This document shows, piece by piece, positions 1 through 8,501 of a stretch of DNA of 64,000 nucleotides (the first letter of the stretch is position 1; every line of letters begins with the position of its first letter). The notes beneath the pieces were generated by a model that ran no database searches, was not told the origin of the DNA, and was given only the letters and a program-made list of their open reading frames with translations. A program made the position numbers and the translations under genes. Source of the DNA: Pseudomonas lutea (GTDB taxonomy: Bacteria; Pseudomonadota; Gammaproteobacteria; Pseudomonadales; Pseudomonadaceae); the NCBI RefSeq assembly GCF_000759445.1, contig NZ_JRMB01000001.1, positions 1,240,001 to 1,304,000 of the forward strand. Direction: 5' to 3'.

Positions 1-1889
1 CCGGCACGGCTTATCCCGGCAACTATTACCAGGGCGACAACAGCGCCAACCCGCTTGCGCCGAACTGCAGCGGCAAAAGCCTGGTGAGCGTGAACGGCTT
101 GTGCCGGTTCAGCACCCGTGAATACATTGACCTGGTGCCGCAGACCGAGAAGACCTCGTTCTTCGGCCGGGCCACCGGCAAGCTGGCCGAGGACCACAAC
201 GTCAGCCTCGAGTACTTCTGGGCGCGCAACAACAACGCCACCAGCATCGGCCCGGCGCCCCTGACCGGCCTGAGCATCGACCCGTCTTCGCCGTACTACC
301 CGGGCAACGGCATTACCCCGGCGCCAGGCAACTTTGCCTTGGACCCTACCCAGCCGGTGGACACGGCCTGGCGCGAAACCGCCGCAGGCCCGCGTGGCAG
401 CAAGGATCAGAACACCAACCAGCGCCTGCTGCTGACCTTCGACGGCACCGTTGGCGGCTGGGATTACAACCTGGGCGCCAATTACAACCAGAGCAAAGTG
501 GTTTCCTCCGTGACCTCCGGCTACGTCAGCGACCGAGCACTGACCGCAGGTCTGGCCAGCGGCCTGCTCAACCCGTTCGGACCGCAGTCGGCCGCCGGCC
601 AGCAGTTCATTGACAACGCGGCGTACCACGGCGAGTACTCCACCGCCGTTGGCCGGGTATACGGCGTGGACGGACGCATCAGCCGCGAGATCGGCAACTG
701 GTTCGGCGCGGGTGAGTCCGGGCTGGCGCTGGGCGGCGAATATCGCAAGGAAAAGCTGCATCAGAACTACGAGGACTTCGTCGACGACATCGACAGCCTG
801 GGCCTGGACTCGGCAGGCAGCGTGTCCGGCGACCGCAGCGTCAAGGCTGAATACGCCGAGCTGAACGTGCCGGTTCTGGACAGCCTGGAACTGACTGCAG
901 CCGTGCGCCACGACAAGTACAGCGACTTCGGCAGCACCACCAACCCGAAATACTCGTTCCGCTTCCAGCCTTTCAAAGAGCTGGTCATGCGCGGCGCGTA
1001 CAGCGAAGGCTTCCGCGCGCCGTCGCTGTACGAGTTGTATGCGCCGCAAAGCCTGGCCTACAGCCAGGGTTATTACGATGACCCGACCCTTTGCGCAGGC
1101 GGCACTGTGCAGCCCGGCGGCCAGGCGGGCCGTGACTGTAATCAGCAGTTCCTCAACCGCAGTGGCGGCAATGCCGACCTGTCGCCGGAGAAAGCGCGCA
1201 ACGTCACTCTGGGCTTCGTTTATCAACCGCTGAACAACCTGTCGATGGGCCTGGACTTCTGGTGGATTCATATCTCCAACCAGATTCAGTCGTTCCCTGA
1301 GTCCACCGTGTTCGACCAGGCCGATCTCTATGGCGACCGCATCGTTCGCAACGCCGACGGTTCCATCGCCAACATCGTGACCGGCAACTCGAACCTGGGC
1401 ATCGTCAAGACCAACGGCGTCGACGTGACGTTGGACTACCGCTTCCCGAACACGCCGTATGGCCAGTTCGGCCTGGGCCTGACCGGAACGTACGTCAACC
1501 GTTATGACTTCCAGAACATCATCGACGGCCCATACACCGACAAGGTTGGCGACTTTCAGGGGGACGGCGTGATTGCGCGCTGGAAACACGTGCTGATCGG
1601 CAGCTGGACCCTGGGCGACAGCCGCGCTTCGCTGACCAACCGCTTCACCAGCGGTTACAACGATTACGACCGCGCCAGCAACGGCACTGTACCGTCGTAC
1701 TCGTTGTGGGACCTGTCGGTGGGCCACACTTTCGAGAAGGTTCTGGATCTCGATGCCGGCGTACGCAACCTGTTCGACCGCGACCCGCCGTTCACCAACC
1801 AGGCTTACAACTTCCAGTCCGGCTACGACCCGCGTTACGCCGATCCCCTGGGCCGCACGCTGTTCGCCCGCGCGACCTATCACTTCTAA
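1..1889 (+). CDS. TonB-dependent receptor, C-terminal part (5' end outside window)
   Basis: The reading frame is open from base 3, so the gene starts before the window; the first internal GTG near position 84 is not a credible start. About 628 residues are visible. They read as a TonB-dependent outer-membrane beta-barrel: long alternating aromatic and polar strands, the barrel segment FRAPSLYELYAP, the late motif GVRNLFDRDPP, and a C-terminal Phe after RATYH, the usual signal for BAM-assembled outer-membrane proteins. It would import a ligand using TonB-ExbBD energy. The plug domain and TonB box, which would help to predict the substrate, lie outside the window, and no neighbouring gene names a siderophore or vitamin. 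A cysteine pair in an extracellular-loop-like stretch (residues TLCAGGT and GRDCNQ) suggests a disulfide-closed loop. The family is clear; the ligand is unknown. Confidence 0.9.
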   Translation, partial: GTAYPGNYYQGDNSANPLAPNCSGKSLVSVNGLCRFSTREYIDLVPQTEKTSFFGRATGKLAEDHNVSLEYFWARNNNATSIGPAPLTGLSIDPSSPYYPGNGITPAPGNFALDPTQPVDTAWRETAAGPRGSKDQNTNQRLLLTFDGTVGGWDYNLGANYNQSKVVSSVTSGYVSDRALTAGLASGLLNPFGPQSAAGQQFIDNAAYHGEYSTAVGRVYGVDGRISREIGNWFGAGESGLALGGEYRKEKLHQNYEDFVDDIDSLGLDSAGSVSGDRSVKAEYAELNVPVLDSLELTAAVRHDKYSDFGSTTNPKYSFRFQPFKELVMRGAYSEGFRAPSLYELYAPQSLAYSQGYYDDPTLCAGGTVQPGGQAGRDCNQQFLNRSGGNADLSPEKARNVTLGFVYQPLNNLSMGLDFWWIHISNQIQSFPESTVFDQADLYGDRIVRNADGSIANIVTGNSNLGIVKTNGVDVTLDYRFPNTPYGQFGLGLTGTYVNRYDFQNIIDGPYTDKVGDFQGDGVIARWKHVLIGSWTLGDSRASLTNRFTSGYNDYDRASNGTVPSYSLWDLSVGHTFEKVLDLDAGVRNLFDRDPPFTNQAYNFQSGYDPRYADPLGRTLFARATYHF

Positions 1890-2032
1890 GCCCTGCCGCC
1901 CGAAGCGTTTCCCCGGCGCGTCGGGCTCGATTCAGCGGACGGACACGCGCCGTCACACGCTGCAACACCTACTATAATCGCGGACGTCGGCGTATCATCG
2001 CGCCCCCTCGATTTGCTGCTTTGGTGCCTGTC

Positions 2033-3088
2033 ATGACTGCCCTTCCGTTCACACCCGACCGCCGTGGCTGGTCGTTCTGGTGGAAACCCCTGGCGTTTCT
2101 GCTGGTGGCCGCCATCGGCTTGTACTACGTCAAGTGGTCGCCGTATTACCTGAAATCCTTCGTCGCCGCCGGTACCCACACCATCGGCGGCTCGATCATC
2201 AATGACAACCCGGCCACGCCATGGGCCGCAGCACTGGCCTATGCGCAGGTGTATTTTCTGGCGATCTGGAAGGCCGCTGTGCTGGCCGTCATTCTGGGCT
2301 CGCTGTTGCAGGTGCTGATCCCGCGGGACTGGCTGCTGAAAATGCTCGGCCGCGCCGGGCTGGGTTCGACCGTGCGCGGCGGCCTGTTCGCCCTGCCGGG
2401 CATGATGTGCAGCTGCTGCGCGGCGCCGGTCGCCGCAGGTTTGCGCAAGCAGAACGTCTCGGTGGGCGCGGCGCTGGCCTTCTGGATCGCCAACCCGGTT
2501 CTCAACCCGGCCACCCTGGTGTTCATGGGCTTTGTGCTGGGCTGGGGCTTCACCGCCCTGCGGCTGGTGGCCGGCATCGTGCTGGTGATCGGCGTCTCGC
2601 TGGTGGCGCAACGTATCTCTCGCCCGGAGGTCGTGCCTGAACAGGCGCTGGAAGCAGTCGCCAACGCCGAGGCGCCGGAGGAAGGCAGCCTGTTGGTGCG
2701 TTGGGGCAAGACGCTCTGGCAGTTGTTCTGGACGACGATCCCGATTTACGTCGTTGCGGTGCTGGTGTTGGGCGCGGCGCGTGTGTGGCTGTTCCCTCAC
2801 GTCGACGGTGCGATGGGCAACAGTCTGTTGTGGCTGGTGCCGTTGGCCGTGGTCGGGACGCTGTTCGTGATTCCGACGGCTGCGGAAATCCCTATCGTGC
2901 AGACGCTGATGACGTTGGGTCTGGGCACTGCGCCGGCCGTGGCGCTGTTGATGACGTTGCCCAGCGTCAGCCTGCCGTCGCTGTTGATGCTGCGCAAATC
3001 CTTCGATGCCAAAGTGCTGGTGATCGTGGGGGTGCTGACCATGCTGGTCGGGGTGGCGAGTGGGTTGGTCGGGGCTGTTTTGTTGTAA
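2033..3088 (+). CDS. Permease of the UPF0718/DUF318 family (351 aa)
   Basis: This is an integral membrane protein with about eight to ten hydrophobic segments in two halves. The first half contains GMMCSCCAAPVAAGLRK followed by FWIANPVLNPATLVFMG. Cysteine-rich turns of this kind, followed by NPxLNPxT, are typical of the DUF318/UPF0718 permeases, a group that includes ArsP organoarsenical exporters and proposed metal exporters. The second half has the related PTAAEIPIVQTLMTLGLG turn. I chose the ATG at 2033 because the upstream in-frame stretch is arginine/proline-rich non-coding translation and a hydrophobic helix begins soon after MTALPFTPDRRGW. The gene stands alone and ends next to a hexanucleotide microsatellite. 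Substrate unknown; three Cys within four residues suggest a thiophilic metal or metalloid, but that is inference. Confidence 0.8.
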   Translation: MTALPFTPDRRGWSFWWKPLAFLLVAAIGLYYVKWSPYYLKSFVAAGTHTIGGSIINDNPATPWAAALAYAQVYFLAIWKAAVLAVILGSLLQVLIPRDWLLKMLGRAGLGSTVRGGLFALPGMMCSCCAAPVAAGLRKQNVSVGAALAFWIANPVLNPATLVFMGFVLGWGFTALRLVAGIVLVIGVSLVAQRISRPEVVPEQALEAVANAEAPEEGSLLVRWGKTLWQLFWTTIPIYVVAVLVLGAARVWLFPHVDGAMGNSLLWLVPLAVVGTLFVIPTAAEIPIVQTLMTLGLGTAPAVALLMTLPSVSLPSLLMLRKSFDAKVLVIVGVLTMLVGVASGLVGAVLL

Positions 3089-3101
3089 TTCTTGGGGTCT
3101 G

Positions 3102-3192
3102 GATCGAGATCAAGGTCAAGATCAAGATCAAGATCAAGATCAAGATCAAGATCAAGATCAAGATCAAGATCAAGATCAAGATCAAGATCAAG
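3102..3192. repeat. ATCAAG hexanucleotide microsatellite
   Basis: Twelve perfect in-phase ATCAAG units fill 3121-3192, preceded by degenerate units at 3102-3120. The tract directly abuts the first copy of the dispersed 258-bp element. It stays open in several frames (IKIKIK, DQDQDQ), but these products are by-products of the repeat. Confidence 0.95.
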
Positions 3193-3449
3193 GGCGTCGG
3201 CCTAACGGCCTCGGTTTCGCCTTCGGCGAGTTACTTGATAAAGCCCCAAGTAACCAAGGGCTTGTGCTCCTGGTTCGGCCCCTCGTTCCTCGGGGTCCCC
3301 TCACTCCGGTCTCGCTCCGTGGGCCCGCCGCCATCCGCCATCCATGGCGGGGGGCGGCTCTCGCGGCATCCATGCCGCTCGGCCCACTCCGCAAGACCTG
3401 CGTTCAGCCTGCACCCAAGTCGCGATTGGCGGTGTCTGGGCTTTTGCGT
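3193..3449 (-). repeat. Dispersed 258-bp element, copy 1
   Basis: This stretch is the reverse complement of sequences at 4234-4490, 12479-12752 and 38472-38729. Read on the minus strand it starts with CGCAAAAAG, contains the palindrome around GGACATGGATGTCC (altered in this copy), the inverted pair GGTTACTTG/CAAGTAACT and the small hairpin CGCCGAAGGCG, and ends with GGCCGTTAGGCC. Its end abuts the hexamer tract. No credible gene lies in it, although the conserved sequence keeps a frame open in every copy. Confidence 0.85.
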
Positions 3450-3507
3450 AAAAAGGTCAACGGCAACAGCAAGGGCAACGGTGGATTGCGATTTGTACAC
3501 TGGATCT

Positions 3508-4062
3508 GTAGGAGCCGGCTTGCTGGCGAATGCATTTATCCAGCCGCCATCTACATGTCGATCGTTCCCACGCTCCACGTGGTAACGCCGCGCTGAATGC
3601 TCCACGTCACTTGGACAACGGGGATGCAGGCTTGGGAAGTGACGCAGAGCGCCGGGTGCATGCACTCTCTGTAGGAGCCGGCTTGCTGGCGAACGCGGTA
3701 ATTCTGTTATGGGCATGTCTGCTGGATGTCGATCCTTCCTACCCTCCGTGTGGTACCGCCGTGCTGGACGCTCCGCGTCACTTGGACGACGCGGATGCAG
3801 GCCTTGGGAAATGACGCAGAACGCCGGGTGCATGCACCTCTCTGTAGGAGCCGGCTTGCTGGCGAACGCGGTGGTTCTGTTATGGCGATGGCGGCTGGAT
3901 GTTGATCGTTCCTACCCTCCGTGTGGTACCGCCATGCTGGACGCTTCGCGTCACTTGGACGACGCGGATGCAGGCCTGAGAGCCGACTGGCTGGCGAATG
4001 CATTTATCCAGCCGCCATTTGCATAGCAGAACCACCGCGTTCGCCAGCAAGCCGGCTCCTAC
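3508..4062. repeat. Tandem array of REP plus short palindromic (DUF1534-type) modules
   Basis: Three tandem modules begin with GTAGGAGCCGGCTTGCTGG at 3508, 3671 and 3844 (spacings 163 and 173 bp). Each carries a REP followed by a segment resembling CGTTCCTACCCTCCGTGTGGTACCGC and a GGACGACGCGGATGCAGGC stretch. That second part is the short palindromic sequence often mis-annotated in P. syringae as DUF1534 proteins. An inverted REP closes the array at about 4038-4062. No gene is seen. Confidence 0.85.
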
Positions 4063-4128
4063 AGATCGCGTAAAGGCCAGTGGTCCGCGATAACAGATGC
4101 CGCGCCGTAGCCGTTGCCAGTGCCCTTG

Positions 4129-4230
4129 CAGTTTCAGTTTCAGTTTCAGTTGCAGTTGCAGTTGCAGTTGCAGTTGCAGTTGCAGTTGATCTTGATCTTG
4201 ATCTTGATCTTGATCTTGATCTTGATCTTG
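4129..4230. repeat. Compound hexanucleotide microsatellite (CAGTTT, CAGTTG, ATCTTG blocks)
   Basis: Seventeen hexamers run without a phase break: three CAGTTT, seven CAGTTG and seven ATCTTG. The block structure shows local spread of sequence variants within a single 6-bp periodic tract. It abuts the 5' end of element copy 2. Confidence 0.95.
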
Positions 4231-4233
4231 AAA

Positions 4234-4490
4234 CGCAAAAAGTCGAGGCACCGCCAGTCGCGACTTGGATGCAGGCCGAACGCAGACGACGCGCAGTGGG
4301 CCGAGCCGCAGGGATGCGGCAAGAGCGCCGTCAGGACATGGATGTCCGTTCGGCGCGGGCCCACGGAGCGTCGTCGGAGTGAGGGAACCCCGACGCAGGA
4401 GGGGCCAAACCGGGAGCACGAGCCCTTGGTTACTTGGGGCTCTATCAAGTAACTCGCCGAAGGCGAAACGGGAGGCCGTTAGGCCGACGC
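4234..4490 (+). repeat. Dispersed 258-bp element, copy 2
   Basis: This copy runs from CGCAAAAAGTCGAGGCACCG to AGGCCGTTAGGCCGACGC. It has the GGACATGGATGTCC palindrome near 4335, the GGTTACTTG...CAAGTAACT inverted repeat and the CGCCGAAGGCG hairpin. It is inverted relative to copy 1, so the two copies face each other across the 3' gap between the permease and mnmH. Confidence 0.85.
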
Positions 4491-4505
4491 TCTTGAGTTT
4501 GACCT

Positions 4506-5615
4506 TCAATCGCGGGAGCGAGCCTTCCGCTGTTTCAGATACTCAACCACCGCCCGCTGATCCCCCGCGAACTCAATCCGCGCGTCTTTGCTGTCACGCT
4601 GAAACGCATACATCGGATCGTAATACTCACTCAGCATCCCGCTGATCCAGCCCCGATGCTGATCAACCGCCCCGCTGCGGGACTGTTCGGCCAACGCGCC
4701 ATCCATGATCGCCGCCAGCCGCTGATAGCGCTCCCCGCCCAAGCGCCGCACGATGCTCGACAGGCTCTGTTTCAGCCGCTCGGCGTAAGCAGCAAACCCT
4801 GTCTCCACCCCTTGCACCGCGATGAACTCGGCACACAGGTCGGTCACGTAATCCTTCAGAATCCGCTCGACCCGACTGTCGAAACTGTCTTCCAGCCACA
4901 CCAGCGGCGCGTCCTGCATGATTCGGTACAACTCAAGCGGGACTGCCCGGCTGCCGACGATGCGTCCCTCGTCCTCAATCACAAACTGGTCAATCTGCCG
5001 CGCGCGCTTCTTGAGCAGGTCGATGGCCAGCAGGTTTTCGAAGTCGATTTGTCCCGGCTGCGGCGTGGCATGTTTGCCAAAGCTTGAGCCGCGATGGTTG
5101 GCATGCCCTTCGAGGTCCAGCGCGTTGTCGAGCTGATGCAGCACTTCGGTCTTGCCGCTGCCGGTCAACCCGCCGATCAGCACGAAATCGCACTCGGTCA
5201 CGGCCTGCTCGATGGTTTCGATCAGAGAGCTGCGCATCGCCTTGTAGCCCCCGATCACGCGCGGGTACTCGATGCCCGCCTCGCTCTTGAGCCACTGCTG
5301 GGTGATCTGCGAACGCAGGCCGCCGCGGAAGCAGTACAGCAGGCCCTGCGGGTTTTTGCGGGCAAAATCCGCCCACGCTTCGATGCGCGCCTGCTTGACC
5401 TCGCCAGACACCAATTTGTGGCCCAGCTCGATGGCGGCCTGCTGCCCGGCCTGCTTGTAGCTGGTGCCGACCTTCTGGCGCTCGGTGTCGTTCATCAGCG
5501 GCAGGTTGATCACCCCGGGAAATGCGCCCTTGGTGAACTCGACCGGCGCACGCACGTCCATCATCGGTACGTCGTGCAGGAAGATCTCGCGAAGGTCCGC
5601 GCAGTTGTCGCGCAT
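4506..5615 (-). CDS. mnmH: tRNA 2-selenouridine synthase MnmH/SelU (369 aa)
   Basis: MnmH replaces sulfur with selenium in 2-thiouridine at the wobble position of Lys, Glu and Gln tRNAs, using selenophosphate. The N-terminal third is a rhodanese domain with the active Cys95 in YCFRGGLRS; the rest carries a P-loop GLTGSGKT (about 149-156). Length matches the E. coli protein (about 364 aa). The start ATG overlaps the selD stop by one base (TGATG), so the two are translationally coupled; the longer upstream frame is shadow sequence inside selD. Substrate supply and use are thus encoded together. The gene's 3' end lies 15 bases from element copy 2. Confidence 0.96.
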   Translation of the reverse strand: MRDNCADLREIFLHDVPMMDVRAPVEFTKGAFPGVINLPLMNDTERQKVGTSYKQAGQQAAIELGHKLVSGEVKQARIEAWADFARKNPQGLLYCFRGGLRSQITQQWLKSEAGIEYPRVIGGYKAMRSSLIETIEQAVTECDFVLIGGLTGSGKTEVLHQLDNALDLEGHANHRGSSFGKHATPQPGQIDFENLLAIDLLKKRARQIDQFVIEDEGRIVGSRAVPLELYRIMQDAPLVWLEDSFDSRVERILKDYVTDLCAEFIAVQGVETGFAAYAERLKQSLSSIVRRLGGERYQRLAAIMDGALAEQSRSGAVDQHRGWISGMLSEYYDPMYAFQRDSKDARIEFAGDQRAVVEYLKQRKARSRD

Positions 5616-6649
5616 CAGATCACCTCGACCGCAAGCCGCTGTCGCTCGACCAGTTCGCCGATGGGCGACAGGTTCAGTCCCAGTTCGACGGCCATGGCCA
5701 GAAAGGCCGCTTCTTCGGCGGGCTCGACCGCAATCAGCAAACCGCCACTGGTCTGCGGGTCGCAGAGCAGCAGCTTTTGCACTTCGGTCAAGGCGCCAAT
5801 GCGCTCGCCATAGCTGTCGTAGTTGCGATGGGTACCGCCCGGGATGCACGCCTGCTCGATGTAGAAATCGACGCTGCCCAACCGAGGCACAGCCGCAGCG
5901 TGCAGCCGCGCGGTGACCTGGCTGCCGTCAGCCATTTCGACCAGGTGGCCGAGCAAACCGAAACCCGTCACGTCGGTCATCGCGGTGACGCCGGCCAGCC
6001 TCGAAAAACGACTGCCGGGTTTGTTCAGGGTGCACATCACGTCGCGCGCCAGGCCGATGTCTTCGTCGCGCAGCAGGCCTTTTTTCTCGGCGGTGGTAAG
6101 AATGCCGATGCCCAGCGGCTTGGTCAGGAACAGTTTGCAGCCGACGGTGGCGGTGTCGTTGCGTTTCATGAAGCGCTTTTCCACCAGGCCGGTGACCGCC
6201 AGACCGAAGATGGGCTCCGGTGCATCAATGGAGTGCCCCCCGGCCAGCGGTATGCCTGCTGCATCGCAAACCGCCCGGCCGCCACGGATCACTTCACGGG
6301 CGATTTCCGGAGCCAGCACATTGACCGGCCAGCCGAGAATGGCGATGGCCATCAGCGGATCGCCGCCCATGGCGTAGATGTCGCTGATGGCGTTGGTCGC
6401 TGCAATGCGGCCGAAATCGAACGGATCATCGACGATGGGCATGAAGAAATCGGTGGTGGAGACGACGCCCTTGTCATCGTCGATGGCGTACACCGCAGCG
6501 TCATCGCGCGAGGCATTGCCGACCCACAGGCGCGGATCGAGGTTCTGCGCGCCGCTGCCGGCGAGGATGGTTTCGAGGGTTTTGGGAGAGATTTTGCAGC
6601 CACAGCCAGCGCCGTGACTGTATTGAGTAAGACGAATCGGGTCGGTCAT
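5615..6649 (-). CDS. selD: Selenide, water dikinase SelD (344 aa)
   Basis: SelD makes selenophosphate from selenide and ATP. The N-terminus [10 protein letters not shown] carries the catalytic Cys16 and Lys19, equivalent to E. coli Cys17 and Lys20; this is the Cys form, not the selenocysteine form. Further family motifs are [16 protein letters not shown] and [10 protein letters not shown]. It is the first gene of a two-gene selD-mnmH unit with a one-base overlap. No selA, selB or selC is in the window, so the only selenium use visible here is tRNA modification. Confidence 0.97.
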   Translation of the reverse strand: MTDPIRLTQYSHGAGCGCKISPKTLETILAGSGAQNLDPRLWVGNASRDDAAVYAIDDDKGVVSTTDFFMPIVDDPFDFGRIAATNAISDIYAMGGDPLMAIAILGWPVNVLAPEIAREVIRGGRAVCDAAGIPLAGGHSIDAPEPIFGLAVTGLVEKRFMKRNDTATVGCKLFLTKPLGIGILTTAEKKGLLRDEDIGLARDVMCTLNKPGSRFSRLAGVTAMTDVTGFGLLGHLVEMADGSQVTARLHAAAVPRLGSVDFYIEQACIPGGTHRNYDSYGERIGALTEVQKLLLCDPQTSGGLLIAVEPAEEAAFLAMAVELGLNLSPIGELVERQRLAVEVI

Positions 6650-6752
6650 GAGAAGCCCCAGAGTTTCAAGGCGCTGAAGTCTACCAGAGCCGCCAGCGCG
6701 CGGAAGATTTGCTGGATGGCTGGATGCACAGTCTGCGGCCCAGGCCGATTCC

Positions 6753-6839
6753 GTAGGAGCCGGCTTGCTGGCGAAGGCATTTATTCAGCCGCCCTCTGTG
6801 CCCCAGACCCACCGCGTTCGCCAGCAAGCCGGCTCCTAC
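6753..6839. repeat. REP pair (inverted, family A)
   Basis: GTAGGAGCCGGCTTGCTGGC at 6753 and its reverse complement ending at 6839 form an inverted pair separated by about 40 bases, the classic REPIN layout. It lies upstream of selD, between it and the 35-bp tandem repeats. Confidence 0.9.
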
Positions 6840-6857
6840 AACGCTGCCCATTGGCCA

Positions 6858-6993
6858 GCAATGTCGAGTCCAGCCACCCACCGCCTTGACCCGCGATGTC
6901 GGTTCCGACAGCCCACCTCGGTGCCCGGCAATGCCGGTTTCAGTAACCCACTTCGGTGGTCCGCAATATCGTTTTCAACAACCACATTGAGGA
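6858..6993. repeat. Degenerate 35-bp tandem repeat, about four copies
   Basis: Units begin GCAATGTCGAGTCCAGCCAC (6858), GCGATGTCGGTTCCGACAGC (6893), GCAATGCCGGTTTCAGTAAC (6928) and GCAATATCGTTTTCAACAAC (6963), exactly 35 bp apart. A decayed fifth unit starts GCAATGCCCTTT at 6994. Units share GC(A/G)AT and a central CCCAC. No gene or known function is apparent. Confidence 0.8.
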
Positions 6994-7062
6994 GCAATGC
7001 CCTTTGAAAGTGCAGAGGTGGCCAACCCACCGGCACCTGGAAGTCGAACGCCTGAGCCGCTT

Positions 7063-8211
7063 TTACCCCTTCGCCATGCGCCGTGCCGTCAGCACTTGAG
7101 CCAGCATCAACGCCCCCACGCACAGCAGCGCCTCACGCAGTCCCACCAGGTGCGCGGCGAAGCCAATCAATGCGGGGCCCAGCAAGATGCCGCAATAGCC
7201 AATCCCGGTAATGACCGCAATCGCAAGGCCGGCCGGCATGGCTTTCTGCGCCCCGACGACTGAGCAATACACCGGGAAGGTGTTGGAAAGCCCTAAGCCG
7301 ATCAGCGCAAACCCCAGCAGAAACAGCGGCCACGGTTGCAGGAGAATGGCCATGGCAAACCCGACCATCACCAGCAAGCCACCGCCAATCAGCAGGTTGA
7401 CTGCGCCGAAGCGGTTCCTCAACCAGTCACCGGCAAAACGCCCCCCGGCCATGGTCAGCGAAAACACGGCATATGCCCCACCGGCAATGGTCAGGTCGAT
7501 CTGGTGGGTCTTGTTGAGGAACACCGCGCTCCAGTCAAGCATCGCGCCTTCCACCAGCAGCGCGATGAAGCAGAGAATGCCGACAATCACCACTTTGGTG
7601 GTCGGCCAGGCGAACGGCGCCGAAGGATCGTCGGCACCATGGGGCACCAGGCGCCGGGCATGCCAGAGCAGCAAGCCGGCAATCAACGCCACCACCACAC
7701 AGACCGCCACCAAGGGCGATGCGCCGAGCCACAGCAGCAGGGTCATCAACAGCGCACTGCTGATGCCGCCGAGGCTGAACAGGCCATGAAAGCCCGACAT
7801 CATCGGCCTGCCATGATCGCGCTCGACCATCAGACCCTGAACATTCATGGCCACGTCGATGCTGCCAAGCCCCGCGCCAAAGACCGCGAGAGCCAACGCC
7901 AGGGGCACCAATGAAGACAGCGAGGCAAGCAGCGGCAACATGCAGCAAATCAGCGCGCCGCCCATCATTGAGACAAATCGGCATCCCTTGCGCGTGGTGA
8001 GCATGCCCGCCAGGGGCATTGCCAGCATCGAGCCAAGGCCGAAGCACAGCAGCAACAGGCCAAGCTGAGCTTCTTCAAGCCCGGCGCGCTGCCGGGCAAA
8101 AGGCACCAGCGGCGCCCACGCGCCCAGCGACATCCCGGACAGCAGGAACGTCAGGCGGTAACTCCACAGGTGGATGAAAACGGGGGTGTGAACGGATTGA
8201 GCGACTGACAC
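7063..8211 (-). CDS. MFS transporter, YbjJ-like (382 aa)
   Basis: This is a twelve-helix major facilitator. An early helix pair encloses GMSLGAWAPLVPFARQRAGL, the loop between helices 2 and 3 reads GMLTTRKGCR, and helix 4 carries GAGLGSIDVAMNVQ, a sequence typical of the YbjJ group of exporters. I chose the GTG at 8211 (VSVAQSVHTPVF), preceded by AGGATCGTTTT; the frame upstream of it is REP-derived sequence. The promoter therefore lies in or beside the REP cluster at 8.33-8.50 kb. The downstream intergenic DNA holds the 35-bp repeats. Substrate unknown; the family is usually annotated as putative sugar or drug efflux. Confidence 0.85.
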   Translation of the reverse strand: MSVAQSVHTPVFIHLWSYRLTFLLSGMSLGAWAPLVPFARQRAGLEEAQLGLLLLCFGLGSMLAMPLAGMLTTRKGCRFVSMMGGALICCMLPLLASLSSLVPLALALAVFGAGLGSIDVAMNVQGLMVERDHGRPMMSGFHGLFSLGGISSALLMTLLLWLGASPLVAVCVVVALIAGLLLWHARRLVPHGADDPSAPFAWPTTKVVIVGILCFIALLVEGAMLDWSAVFLNKTHQIDLTIAGGAYAVFSLTMAGGRFAGDWLRNRFGAVNLLIGGGLLVMVGFAMAILLQPWPLFLLGFALIGLGLSNTFPVYCSVVGAQKAMPAGLAIAVITGIGYCGILLGPALIGFAAHLVGLREALLCVGALMLAQVLTARRMAKG

Positions 8212-8326
8212 AAAACGATCCTGAACAGCTCTGCCCGACCGGCAGACGGTGATTGAAAGGCGCAATCCTGCGCACCGTGTGTTGCCGGACGCTCCGCTGC
8301 GCAGAGCACCCTGATATCGCGCCGTG

Positions 8327-8495
8327 GCAAACGACGCATTCCCGGCTAAAGCCGGTCCCACAGATTGCAAACGACGCATTCCCGGCTAAAGCCGGTCCCA
8401 CAGATTGCAAACGACGCATTCCCGGCTAAAGCCGGTCCCACTAAAGGCAGGGGCCCTTTTTGTGGGACCGGCTTCAGCCGGGAATGCGTCGTTGC
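8327..8495. repeat. REP cluster (family C), 40-bp direct repeats plus inverted copy
   Basis: Three direct copies of GCAAACGACGCATTCCCGGC begin at 8327, 8367 and 8407 (40-bp period), each including the REP CCCGGCTAAAGCCGGTCCCA. An inverted copy at about 8460-8495 (TGTGGGACCGGCTTCAGCCG) can pair with any of the three. The cluster sits between the 5' end of the MFS gene and the 3' end of treS. Confidence 0.9.
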
Positions 8496-8501
8496 GACCG
8501 A

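Noticed and set aside
3060..3596. Open frames rich in DQDQDQ or IKIKIK over the hexamer tracts (also near 3.9-4.5 kb)
   Set aside because: They arise because a 6-bp repeat without stops is open in several frames. No ribosome site, no family similarity and frames on both strands.
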